This document shows positions 1 to 7,128 of a stretch of DNA of 15,421 bases, piece after piece. The DNA is from CAZGSV01 sp964528605. GTDB lineage: Bacteria; Armatimonadota; Zipacnadia; CAZGSV01. The translations under genes were made by a program, and so were the position numbers. The stretch is taken from NCBI GenBank assembly GCA_964528605.1, contig CAZGSV010000079.1, forward strand, positions 1 through 15,421, read 5' to 3'. The notes under the pieces are model-generated. The model saw only the letters and a list, made by a program, of their open reading frames with translations. It searched no databases and had not been told where the DNA came from. The stretch's first letter is position 1. Each line of letters begins with the position of its first letter.

Positions 1-249
1 TTCGACAAGTACGTGGTCCTCCGCAGCGACTGGCAATGCCAGCTACCCCTCCACGCCACCGAGTTCCGCGGCAACAGCATCTTCGGTGACTTGGCCGCCG
101 CGCTCCAGTGGCTGGCCCAGGGGCGCATCACCGTGGCCGGCCTCTACGACCTCGCCCCCCCGCGAGAGGCGCAGCGCGCGTATCAGGACTTCCGCCACGA
201 GCGCGCCAAGACCCTCACCACCGTTTTCGACTGGAGCGATTGCCCATAG
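1..249 (+). CDS. Zinc-type alcohol/sugar dehydrogenase, C-terminal end (5' partial)
   Basis: The reading frame is open from the first base and ends at TAG 247-249, giving 82 visible residues; the N-terminus lies outside the window. The segment SIFGDLAAALQWLAQGRI followed by LYDLAPPREAQRAYQDF and a final hydrophobic TTVFDW matches the usual end of zinc-dependent medium-chain dehydrogenases (a helix ending in a Gly-Arg-Ile turn, then 'P..EA..AY'). Members oxidise polyols, sugars or alcohols with NAD(P) in the cytoplasm. The catalytic zinc site and Rossmann fold are not visible, so substrate and even family are inferred from the tail alone. It precedes a run of + strand carbohydrate genes, 70 bases before the next start, and may be the catabolic step of that cluster. 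Another oxidoreductase with a similar tail cannot be excluded. Confidence 0.6.
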   Translation, partial: FDKYVVLRSDWQCQLPLHATEFRGNSIFGDLAAALQWLAQGRITVAGLYDLAPPREAQRAYQDFRHERAKTLTTVFDWSDCP

Positions 250-319
250 GCCGGTCTGTATGACCCTCCCAGCGCCGCCTCCGCAGATCCACATCCCCGG
301 GCCAAGGAAGATGAGCCAC

Positions 320-1810
320 ATGCTTGCCACAGTCATCATGGTCGCCGCCATCCTGGCCGCGTCCGTCTGTGCCGCCGGTTGGTCTCCGAACGCACCGCCG
401 CCGCAGCCAGCCAACGGCCGGCCCCCGCAGCAATACCACCCGCGCATCATCTTCAACTGCGACGGCAATAGCGTCTTCACCACCGCCAACGGCGACCTCA
501 ACCGTTGGATCGCCAACGCCTTCACCGGCCTCGAGCACAGCCAGGTTGACGCCCTCTTCTGGTGCGACGGCGCCGGCGGCAACACCGCCAACTACGACAG
601 CAAAGTCCTGGAACTGACCGGCCGGCGCATCGGCAAAGTTCCGCCGGCTCTGCTCCAGTGGATCGCCGAGGACAACGATCCCCCCAAAGTCGTGATCGCC
701 GAGGCAAGGAAACGCGGCCTGCTCGTCTTCTACTCCTTCCGCATCAACGACATCCACGACTCCTTCCTGCCCGAGGAGTTCCCCACCTTCAAGGAGCAGC
801 ATCCGGAATGGATGATCGGCGCGGGCCGCCCCTACGGCTACAACACCGCCCTCAACTTCGCTCTGCCCGAGGTCCGCGCGCTGAAGTTTGCCACCATCGA
901 GGAGATCGTCCGCAATTATGACTTCGACGGCCTCGAGATAGACTTCATGCGCAGCCCCCCCTTCTTCCTCCCCGGCGAGGAGCCTGCCCATGCCGATGTC
1001 CTCACCCAGTTCCTGCGCGACGTTCGCGTGTTGCTCGATGCCCAAGGGCGTGCCCGCGGCCGGCGACTCGAGTTGGCTGTCCGCGTTGATGACACCCTGG
1101 AAGCCTGCCGCCTCGACGGCTTCGATGTGCCTGCGTGGGTGGCGGAAGGTATGCTTGACCTAATCATTCTCGGAAGCGGCGTCCTCGATATCGAGGTGGG
1201 GGAGTTCCGCCGCTTGGTCGAGGGCGCCAACATCACTATCTATCCCTGCCTCTACGGCTGGCCAAGCAGTTACATGCCCGTCTCCCCCGAACTCGCCCGC
1301 GGACTGGCCCTCAACTATTGGTTCCAAGGCGCCGACGGCATCTACACCTTCAACTGGTTCCCGCACGAGCCCGACAAGGCCTACCAAGTAGGCCTACTCA
1401 ACGAGATCGGCAGCCCGGAGACCCTCCATGGCAAAGACATGATGTTCGCGGCCGAACGCGGGCGCCCACTGCGCGAGTACCCGCATAACTGGATGCACGC
1501 CGTTCTTCCCGCGACCGTCGCGGCTGGGCAAGAGGTGCCCGTGCCCATCATGGTCGGCGAGGACTTCACTGAGTACCCGCCGTCATCCTTGGAGTTGGTG
1601 CTTACCTGCGACGGCCTCGAACAGGCCGATGCCCTGCAACTGAGCCTCAATGATCAGGCGTTGTCACTCGGCTCCCGCGACCACGCCCACGTGCGCGCGC
1701 CTCTTGCGCCTGGCCAAGTCCTGCAAGGATGCAATCAGGTCACCATCGGCCTCAGCAGCGGCGAAGCGACGATCACGGCCGTAGAGATCCACGCTCGCTA
1801 CTCCCGCTGA
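320..1810 (+). CDS. Secreted family-10-like glycosyl hydrolase (GHL10/DUF187-type TIM barrel)
   Basis: A 496-residue exported protein. The frame is open further upstream, but ATG 320 follows AAGGAAG (304-310) by 9 nt and starts a clear signal peptide (residues 1-19, hydrophobic MLATVIMVAAILAASVCAA). ATG 311, three codons earlier, abuts the same SD and is the alternative. The mature part looks like a TIM barrel: FYSFRINDIHDSF near residues 137-149, and YDFDGLEIDFMR at 200-211, where E206 and D208 sit as acidic active-site residues do at a barrel strand end in GHL10-like hydrolases. Residues from about 395 form a beta-sandwich-like tail (LSLNDQAL, then GCNQVTIGL). The family acts on unknown, probably extracellular, glycans. 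It lies 56 nt before the MFS gene and is probably co-transcribed with it. The fold is fairly sure; the substrate is unknown. Confidence 0.75.
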   Translation: MLATVIMVAAILAASVCAAGWSPNAPPPQPANGRPPQQYHPRIIFNCDGNSVFTTANGDLNRWIANAFTGLEHSQVDALFWCDGAGGNTANYDSKVLELTGRRIGKVPPALLQWIAEDNDPPKVVIAEARKRGLLVFYSFRINDIHDSFLPEEFPTFKEQHPEWMIGAGRPYGYNTALNFALPEVRALKFATIEEIVRNYDFDGLEIDFMRSPPFFLPGEEPAHADVLTQFLRDVRVLLDAQGRARGRRLELAVRVDDTLEACRLDGFDVPAWVAEGMLDLIILGSGVLDIEVGEFRRLVEGANITIYPCLYGWPSSYMPVSPELARGLALNYWFQGADGIYTFNWFPHEPDKAYQVGLLNEIGSPETLHGKDMMFAAERGRPLREYPHNWMHAVLPATVAAGQEVPVPIMVGEDFTEYPPSSLELVLTCDGLEQADALQLSLNDQALSLGSRDHAHVRAPLAPGQVLQGCNQVTIGLSSGEATITAVEIHARYSR

Positions 1811-1866
1811 TGCCCCAACCCGGCAGCACCTCGCGCCTTACGGGCCGCCCGGAAGTGAGTACCTGA

Positions 1867-3129
1867 ATGGCGGCTGAGCCAGCGACTACGCGCGGCGGCG
1901 AGAGTCCGGCGCGGGATGAGCCCACCGCCTTCTGGCTCGCCATGGTCACCGCCTTCGTATTCGGCGCCCTCTTCAGCCTATTCCCCGTTACCTTTCCAGT
2001 CCTCAAACGCGCCTTCGCAACCAACCTGGAACAGATGGGCAGAGTCCAACTGGTCTCCTTCCTCTCCAGCCTGGGGGTCAGCGTCCTCGGTGGCTGGTTT
2101 GTTGGGCACCTCGGCCTTCGGCGCGCCGCCGCAGTATCGCTGCTCCTCCTCGCGCTTGCCGTGGCCGTTGTTGGAGCCGCGCCCGCCTACGCCGTGGTCC
2201 TGCTCGGAGCCGCCATCTTCGGACTCGCCCTCGCCGCTATCGCCGTCATCGGCAACTCGGTCATCAGCGATCACCTGCCGCACAAGCAGCAAAGCGTCTT
2301 CTTCGCTTCCGGCATGAGCGGCGCCCTCGGCGCTACGCTCGGTCCCGCTCTGCTCGGCTACTGGCTCGGCTACGCCCAGCGCTGCGGGCTCAGTTGGCGC
2401 CTTGGCTACTTCGGCGTCGCCGCCCTCCTGCTCGCTGCCGCGATCTGGGCCTTACTGCTGGACCCGCGCGCCTTCGCTCACGGCGTGCATGGCCGCCAGG
2501 GGCCGAGCGAGGCGCTGCTGGCCATGAGACAGGTGCTCCGCAGCCCAGCGCTGTATTCCCTCGGCCTCGCCATGTTCCTCCACAGCGTCGCCCAGGTCGG
2601 CATGACCTCCTGGACGGGCCAACTCTACCAGAACAGGCTGTCAATCAACGCCGCCCAAGCCGCCTACTTCCTCAGCCTGAACTCCGCCGGCTTCTTTGGC
2701 GGCCGCATGCTTCTCGGTTGGATTACCTCACGCCGCAAGGTGCCTCAGCTGCTTGTGCTCGCCTCTTGCGCCGCCGGCGGCACGGTCGCCTTCCTCGCCA
2801 CCATCGCCTCCCACTCCTACCTTGCCGCTCTCGCTGCCTTCACCCTCGCCGGCGTCTTCATCTCGGGAGACGCCCCCTCCGTCAACTCCTTCGCAGGCCT
2901 GCGCTTTGCCCAGCGTACCACCACTGCCTTCGCCCTTCTGGGCGGCATCGGCAACCTCGGCGCCGCCGCGGGCCCCTACCTCACCGGCCTCATGGGCGCC
3001 AGATTCGGCCTCGAGACCGCAATCCGGTCAATGCCTGTCTTCAGTCTCGCCCTCGCGCTCCTCGCGGTGGCATGGTACCTTCGAGATGGGCCCGGCACCA
3101 TGCGACCGAGCCTCGGTGACGCGAGATGA
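1867..3129 (+). CDS. MFS family transporter, probably sugar or sugar-acid uptake
   Basis: A 420-residue integral membrane protein with about twelve hydrophobic segments, the normal length for the major facilitator superfamily. The MFS loop 2-3 signature is recognisable in degenerate form as GGWFVGHLGLRRA at about residues 75-87. A longer hydrophilic loop at about residues 200-220 (DPRAFAHGVHGRQGPSEA) separates the two six-helix halves. The start at ATG 1867 has only a weak SD (GGAAG, 1851-1855, 11 nt away), so translation may depend partly on the preceding gene. It sits between two exported glycosidase-like genes on the same strand, with gaps of 56 and 82 nt. The likely job is import of the sugar they release. 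The substrate cannot be read from the sequence; a drug or multisubstrate exporter is the alternative but fits the context less well. Confidence 0.85.
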   Translation: MAAEPATTRGGESPARDEPTAFWLAMVTAFVFGALFSLFPVTFPVLKRAFATNLEQMGRVQLVSFLSSLGVSVLGGWFVGHLGLRRAAAVSLLLLALAVAVVGAAPAYAVVLLGAAIFGLALAAIAVIGNSVISDHLPHKQQSVFFASGMSGALGATLGPALLGYWLGYAQRCGLSWRLGYFGVAALLLAAAIWALLLDPRAFAHGVHGRQGPSEALLAMRQVLRSPALYSLGLAMFLHSVAQVGMTSWTGQLYQNRLSINAAQAAYFLSLNSAGFFGGRMLLGWITSRRKVPQLLVLASCAAGGTVAFLATIASHSYLAALAAFTLAGVFISGDAPSVNSFAGLRFAQRTTTAFALLGGIGNLGAAAGPYLTGLMGARFGLETAIRSMPVFSLALALLAVAWYLRDGPGTMRPSLGDAR

Positions 3130-3149
3130 ACCCGCATTGCACCACCACA

Positions 3150-3165
3150 GCCCGCCGTGGCGGGC
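3150..3165. repeat. Short perfect hairpin between transporter and fusion enzyme
   Basis: GCCCGCC-GT-GGCGGGC forms a 7-bp stem. It lies 20 bases after the transporter stop and 35 bases before the ATG at 3186. No T-tract follows, so it is not a typical intrinsic terminator. It could modulate read-through or protect the transcript end. The same CCCGCCGT core recurs inside the next gene at 5446-5461. Confidence 0.4.
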
Positions 3166-3185
3166 CAACTCTGGAGAGCGCCAAG

Positions 3186-3215
3186 ATGAGCCGCAACAAG
3201 GGGGAGTTCCAGTGA
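3186..3215 (+). other. Nine-codon leader frame with good SD, ending on the GTG start of the next gene
   Basis: GGAGAG (3173-3178) lies 7 nt before ATG 3186. The frame reads MSRNKGEFQ and stops at TGA 3213-3215, whose TG is shared with the GTG start at 3212-3214. It could be a translational-coupling leader. It could also be the true start of the following gene displaced by a one-base deletion: with six rather than five G at 3200-3204, the frame would run from MSRNKGG directly into VPVSPLNLF and supply the positive charges that the exported protein's signal peptide lacks. Confidence 0.4.
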
Positions 3216-6200
3216 GCCCGCTCAACCTCTTTCCCGCCACCGCGTGCCTCGGCGTCGTCGCGGCAACGACGCTGATCGCGTCAAACCTAGCGGCCGATCA
3301 GTCCGCGACGCCGCCGGTCGCCGTGGTCCTCGGCCAAGATGCACCGCAACTCGAACGCTTCGCCGCCGATGAGGTCTGCCGCTACCTGGACCTCCTTTTC
3401 GGCCTGGGTTGCCAACCTACCACGTCGGCGCCTTCTGAATGCCAAACCCTCATCCTCGTCGGCTCGCCCGACACGAACCCCCCCATCCGCCAAGCAGTCG
3501 CGGACGCGCCCTTCCCCTCGCTCACCGACCAAGGCATCCTGCTGCGCCGCGCAACGCTCCACGAGCGGCCGGCCCTGATAGTCGCCGGCGGCAGCCCGCG
3601 CGCGACCCTCTGGGCGGCCTATGAACTGGTTCAGCGTTGGGGCGCCCGCTTCCTACTCCACGGCGACGCTCTGCCGGAGAAACGCCCCTTCAGCCTTCCC
3701 GATCTGGATGTCGTCATGGAGCCCGCGCTCCGCGTCCGCCAGTGGCGCGTGGTCAACGACTTCGCCTGCGGCCCGGAGTCCTGGGGGATGCAGGACTACC
3801 GCCCCGTCCTCGACCAACTCGCCAAACTCAAGTTCAACCGCATCTTCGTCTCCATCTACCCCTGGCAGCCTTTCCTCCGCTTCGAGGCCAGCGGCGTTGA
3901 GCGTCAATCCGCTGCGCTCTGGTACAACTTCCACTACCCCATCACCGACGACATGCCCGGTCGCACCCTCTTCGGAGACGCGGAGGAGTTCTGGAATCCG
4001 GACCTGCCGCGCGACGCCTCTTTCGACGACTTTGCCGCGGCTGGCGAGCGCCTGCTCCACAATCTCATGGATTACGCCCACCAGCGCGGCATGGAGTGCG
4101 TCCTCGTCGCCACGCTCACCGAGTTCCCGCCAGAGTTCGCGCCGCTCCTCAAGGACGCCCAGAAGGTCCACCAACTCGGCGAAATGACCATCGTTCCGGG
4201 CGCCAACACGCCCGTCGAGGACCCCGCCCTTACCGAACTTGCCACCGCCGTCCTGCGCGCCACGGTCAACACCTACCCCGAAGCAGACTGCATCGCGCTG
4301 GGTTGCCCCGAGTTCCGGCAATGGGCCGGCCAGTACCAGCGCGCCTGGCAAGCCCTAGACGCCAAGTACGGCGTCCGCAAAGCGCGCTCCCTCGCCGAAG
4401 TCATCGCCGCCGCAGAGCAGCGCACCGACTACCCGGGCGGCGCCGACCGCGCCGTGATGGAAGCCAAGGGCGACATCGTCGCCCTCTACTTCTACGACCG
4501 CCTGCTCACTGACCTTCACGTCCTCGAAGGCACCCGCCATCCGGACGTCGGACTGATGTTCACCGCCTTCGCCGAAGAACTCTTCCCCGTTCTTCCTCTC
4601 GTCCTACCCCCAGGCTCGGAGACGCTCAGCCTGGTGGACTACACCCCCTCACGCATTGTCCACCGCCGCCACGTCCTCAAGAACCTGCCTGCCTCCAAAA
4701 TCCCCGCCAGCCTGATCTTCACGCTCCACGACGACAACGTCGGCCTCCTCCCGCAACTTGAGACCGGCCCGCTGCACGAACTAACCATGGACTTGCGCCG
4801 CTACGGCTGGGCCGGCTTCTCCACCCGCTACTGGCTCATCTCGGATCACGATCCTTGCGTCGCCTACCTGGCCAAGGCCGCCTGGGATTCCGCGGCCACT
4901 CCGCAAGACGTCTACCGCGACCAGGTTCGCGCCACCTGCGGCGAAGCCTGCGTCGAGGACATGCTCACCGTCTTCAGCGAGGTCGAGAACACAACTAGCG
5001 CGCTCGAGTGGCACGCCCTGGGCCTCACCTTCCCCGTGCCCGGAATGATCATGAGCCAGTGGACGCCGAGCCCGATGCCGGCCGAACTGGTCGAGGACCG
5101 CGCCGGCTACCAGCGCGCCCTCGACGCCGCTCTGCGAGCCAGGACCAAGATCGCCCCCGCGGACGAAGCCTATGTTGACTACTGGATCGGTCGCCTCCGC
5201 TTCGGCATTGGCTATCTGGACACCATCGAGGCCGTCCGCGCCGCCGCCACCGCCGAAGCCGCGCACAACGCCCCCGAGGCCCCGCGACATGCTCAACGCG
5301 CTCTGGCCCTGGCCCGCCAAGCCCTGGAAGCCTACGCCGGTGTCGCACGCGACCAATCCGACCGCGGCGCCCTCGCCACCATGGCCGAATACGTCTACCG
5401 TCCCCTCAAAGCCAAGGCGCAGGAACTAGAGCAACAGCAGACTAGCCCGCCGTACGGCGGGTTCGAGCCGCCCGATTACTCCAAGTACCCCGCCGGCCTC
5501 GCGGGCTTCCCAGGCATGGACCTCCAGCAGATCGCGCTGTGGACCCGAAAGCCCGCCGTCCGCTCGCGCATCGGCTGGCGCGGGCTCTACAAGACCGGCC
5601 TCACCCTCCTCCCCAACGGTGACTTGCTCGTCTGCCCCTGCTTCCAAGCCGACGACGGCAACTACCGCATGGTCATCTTCCGCTCCACGGACGAGGGCAA
5701 GACCTGGTCCCAAGTCGAGACCAAAGGCGACGAGTTGCTCGGCAAGGAGCCCGCTCTAGCCTGCCTGCGCGATGGGACGGTATTGCTCGTCACCTCCCAC
5801 CCCCATGGCTTCCGCGTCTCCCGCTCCGAGGACGGTGGCGTGACCTGGAAGACCACGCCCATCGGCCAGGTGTCCGACGCGCTCAACTGGGGCCCTGGTT
5901 ACGCGATGATCCGCAATGTCCTTGAGAGCGAGGACGGCACGCTCACCCTCCTAATGTCTAAGGGGGCCTACTACAACCCCTCCGCGCCGCCCTCGCGCGC
6001 TTGGCTCTTCCGCTCCAGGGATGGCGGCCGCACCTGGACAGAGGACCAGGAGGTCAGGGTCTGGGCCGCGCCTGAGTCCATGTTCGAGGAAGGCTGCGTT
6101 GTGCGCCTTCCCGACGGCCACCTACTCGCCACGGGCCGCGTCGGCGGCGACCGGCCCATCGGCGACACCCTCCCCCCCCGCGGTCTCCCCACCCCGGAGG

Positions 6201-6607
6201 GCGACGAGTCCGGCGACCACATGATCCTCGCCGAATCTTATGACGACGGTCTCACCTGGACCGAACCCCGTTCCTTTCTCAACTACAGCGAGGTGCACGC
6301 CCACCTGCTCCGGCTGCGCGACGGCAGGCTGCTCTGCACCTACGCCTCCTACCACCTTCCCTACGGTGTGTTCGCCATCCTGAGCAGCGACCAAGGCAAG
6401 ACCTGGGACACCGAGCACCCGATCATGCTTGCCCTGTCCATGAACTGCTACACCGGCTGGCCCACCTCGCTGCAACTGCCCAATGGTGACCTCCTCACCG
6501 CCTACGCCATCGCCGCCTACCTAGAAGGTGAGGGCGTAAGCGCGCTCCGGCCCGGCAAAGGCGACAGCGCCGCCGAAGCCGTCCGCTGGCACCTGCCGCC
6601 GCCATAG
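3212..6607 (+). CDS. Exported alpha-glucuronidase-like / sialidase-like fusion enzyme
   Basis: 1131 residues from GTG 3212, placed 5 nt after GGGGAG (3201-3206). Residues 1-28 are a hydrophobic signal-like stretch without basic residues. Residues about 35-170 resemble the N-terminal domain of GH67 alpha-glucuronidases and hexosaminidases (LIVAGGSPRATLWAAYELV, then WGARFLLHGD). Residues about 170-740 look like a large TIM-barrel glycosidase plus helical tail (KFNRIFVSIYPW, LVATLTEFPPEF, CIALGCPEF). After a Gln/Pro-rich linker (about 740-760) comes a sialidase-like beta-propeller with Asp boxes STDEGKTW 825-832, SEDGGVTW 872-879, SRDGGRTW 935-942, SYDDGLTW 1009-1016 and SSDQGKTW 1058-1065. It probably cleaves two linkages of one exported glycan. 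The propeller is certain; which glycosidase family the first half belongs to, and both substrates, are inferred. Confidence 0.8.
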   Translation: MSPLNLFPATACLGVVAATTLIASNLAADQSATPPVAVVLGQDAPQLERFAADEVCRYLDLLFGLGCQPTTSAPSECQTLILVGSPDTNPPIRQAVADAPFPSLTDQGILLRRATLHERPALIVAGGSPRATLWAAYELVQRWGARFLLHGDALPEKRPFSLPDLDVVMEPALRVRQWRVVNDFACGPESWGMQDYRPVLDQLAKLKFNRIFVSIYPWQPFLRFEASGVERQSAALWYNFHYPITDDMPGRTLFGDAEEFWNPDLPRDASFDDFAAAGERLLHNLMDYAHQRGMECVLVATLTEFPPEFAPLLKDAQKVHQLGEMTIVPGANTPVEDPALTELATAVLRATVNTYPEADCIALGCPEFRQWAGQYQRAWQALDAKYGVRKARSLAEVIAAAEQRTDYPGGADRAVMEAKGDIVALYFYDRLLTDLHVLEGTRHPDVGLMFTAFAEELFPVLPLVLPPGSETLSLVDYTPSRIVHRRHVLKNLPASKIPASLIFTLHDDNVGLLPQLETGPLHELTMDLRRYGWAGFSTRYWLISDHDPCVAYLAKAAWDSAATPQDVYRDQVRATCGEACVEDMLTVFSEVENTTSALEWHALGLTFPVPGMIMSQWTPSPMPAELVEDRAGYQRALDAALRARTKIAPADEAYVDYWIGRLRFGIGYLDTIEAVRAAATAEAAHNAPEAPRHAQRALALARQALEAYAGVARDQSDRGALATMAEYVYRPLKAKAQELEQQQTSPPYGGFEPPDYSKYPAGLAGFPGMDLQQIALWTRKPAVRSRIGWRGLYKTGLTLLPNGDLLVCPCFQADDGNYRMVIFRSTDEGKTWSQVETKGDELLGKEPALACLRDGTVLLVTSHPHGFRVSRSEDGGVTWKTTPIGQVSDALNWGPGYAMIRNVLESEDGTLTLLMSKGAYYNPSAPPSRAWLFRSRDGGRTWTEDQEVRVWAAPESMFEEGCVVRLPDGHLLATGRVGGDRPIGDTLPPRGLPTPEGDESGDHMILAESYDDGLTWTEPRSFLNYSEVHAHLLRLRDGRLLCTYASYHLPYGVFAILSSDQGKTWDTEHPIMLALSMNCYTGWPTSLQLPNGDLLTAYAIAAYLEGEGVSALRPGKGDSAAEAVRWHLPPP
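5446..5461. repeat. 16-bp perfect palindrome at the inter-domain linker of the fusion gene
   Basis: CCCGCCGTACGGCGGG reads the same on both strands. It lies inside the fusion gene just where the glycosidase half gives way to the sialidase-like half (about residue 746). It shares CCCGCCGT with the hairpin at 3150-3165. It may be chance in GC-rich DNA or a scar of the gene fusion. Confidence 0.35.
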
Positions 6608-6626
6608 CAGGGGCGGTGCGATGTAG

Positions 6627-6647
6627 GGGCCGATTCTTAATCGGCCC
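6627..6647. repeat. Perfect hairpin, 9-bp stem
   Basis: GGGCCGATT-CTT-AATCGGCCC, preceded by TAG, begins 20 bases after the stop of the fusion enzyme. No T-tract follows. It may end or stabilise the transcript, and it resembles the other hairpins at 6667, 10047 and 10748 in having a long perfect stem, a short loop and often an adjoining TAG or TAGG. Confidence 0.55.
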
Positions 6648-6666
6648 GCCCCGCCGCCTCTCGGTA

Positions 6667-6689
6667 GCGTCCGGGTTTAGCCCGGACGC
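6667..6689. repeat. Perfect hairpin, 9-bp stem
   Basis: GCGTCCGGG-TTTAG-CCCGGACGC lies 19 bases after the preceding hairpin and is also preceded by TA. The two form a tandem pair downstream of a stop codon. A role in transcription termination or as part of a dispersed palindromic repeat family is possible; neither is shown by the sequence alone. Confidence 0.55.
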
Positions 6690-6729
6690 ATGGTTGACCG
6701 CCTCGGCCATGGGGGGGCCCTGTGTGCGC

Positions 6730-6878
6730 CTGTCTCAGAACCCGCTGACCGCGACGCGAATCCACGCCCCTGCGAGCGCGAGGCTGTTACCGGGTTGTAG
6801 GAACGCGATCTCACCTGGCCGCCTCAGGAGGCTGCCGTCCGCATCCCCCAGGTTGCCTGGCGGTGCGTTCTGAGACAG
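6730..6878. mobile_element. Possible MITE-like element or IS remnant with 12-bp terminal inverted repeats
   Basis: CTGTCTCAGAAC at 6730-6741 and its exact complement GTTCTGAGACAG at 6867-6878 bound 125 bases of non-coding DNA. Inside are two smaller hairpins: GCCTC-AG-GAGGC (6821-6832) and CCAGG-TTG-CCTGG (6849-6861). No transposase is present, and I see no clear target-site duplication in the flanks. The size and ends fit a miniature inverted-repeat element or the leftover ends of a decayed insertion sequence. A structured RNA is the alternative. The right end is 42 bases from a damaged peroxiredoxin gene. Confidence 0.4.
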
Positions 6879-6920
6879 CCTCCGGCGGCTCGCCCATTGC
6901 TGCTGAGCGATGCGGCACCG

Positions 6921-7100
6921 CTACCCGAGCGACCTCACGAACTCGAGCACCTCGTCCGCGTGCCCCTCCCCTTTCGCCTCGGGGCAGCCGTAGAGCACCA
7001 CGTTGCTCTTGCCCAGGTAGTCCTTCAGCGAGATGCTCCCTCCCGCGCTCGCCACGAGCGAGAACTGCGGCGCCTTCTTGCCCTCTGCTGCTTCTCCCAT
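6921..7100 (-). pseudogene. Peroxiredoxin (AhpC/TSA, Bcp-like) remnant with internal deletion
   Basis: A 59-residue frame from ATG 7100 to TAG 6921-6923. Residues 9-37 (KAPQFSLVAS, then GGSISLKDYLGKSNVVLY) match the start of Bcp/AhpC-type peroxiredoxins, which reduce peroxides with a cysteine in a following 'PGCT' motif. That motif and about 90 residues of the fold are absent. Residues 44-59 (GEGHADEVLEFVRSLG) instead look like the family's usual C-terminal end ('GH.EEVLE.L..L'). The gene therefore looks like both ends joined with the centre lost in frame. C39 is the only cysteine and is not in the expected context. It starts 28 bases after the glycosyltransferase stop and is probably in the same transcript; its SD is weak. 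Alternatives are a genuine mini-protein or an assembly artefact. Confidence 0.55.
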
Positions 7101-7128
7101 TTTCGCTCTCTGCGTTTCCCCTCATTCG

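Larger units (their letters stand above)
6608..6920. other. Gene-free interval between converging transcripts
   Basis: About 313 bases separate the stop of the + strand fusion enzyme from the stop of the - strand peroxiredoxin remnant. No open frame here resembles a protein. It holds two perfect hairpins (6627-6647 and 6667-6689) and a 149-bp segment bounded by 12-bp inverted repeats (6730-6878), listed separately. A run of seven G at 6711-6717 precedes that segment. Confidence 0.7.

Noticed and set aside
215..1045. Open - strand frame of 276 codons opposite the GHL10-like gene
   Set aside because: Low-complexity Gly/Ala/Glu/Val-rich translation with no domain, lying wholly antisense to a well-supported gene; a by-product of high GC and C-ending codons.
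2394..3119. Open + strand frame of 241 codons inside the MFS gene
   Set aside because: Arg/Pro/Leu-rich, in an alternate frame of a clear transporter.
2696..3211. Upstream extension of the fusion-enzyme frame into the MFS gene
   Set aside because: The extension overlaps the transporter for over 400 bases and translates to Ser/Pro-rich noise. The GTG at 3212 has an SD at 5 nt and begins a hydrophobic export signal.
6627..6689. Calling the tandem hairpins classical rho-independent terminators
   Set aside because: No T-run follows either stem on the + strand, so termination is possible but not supported; they are listed as repeats.
6811..7125. A 104-codon - strand frame overlapping the peroxiredoxin remnant
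   Set aside because: Arg/Gly-rich translation in a different frame. The 59-codon frame at 6921-7100 is the one that matches a protein family.
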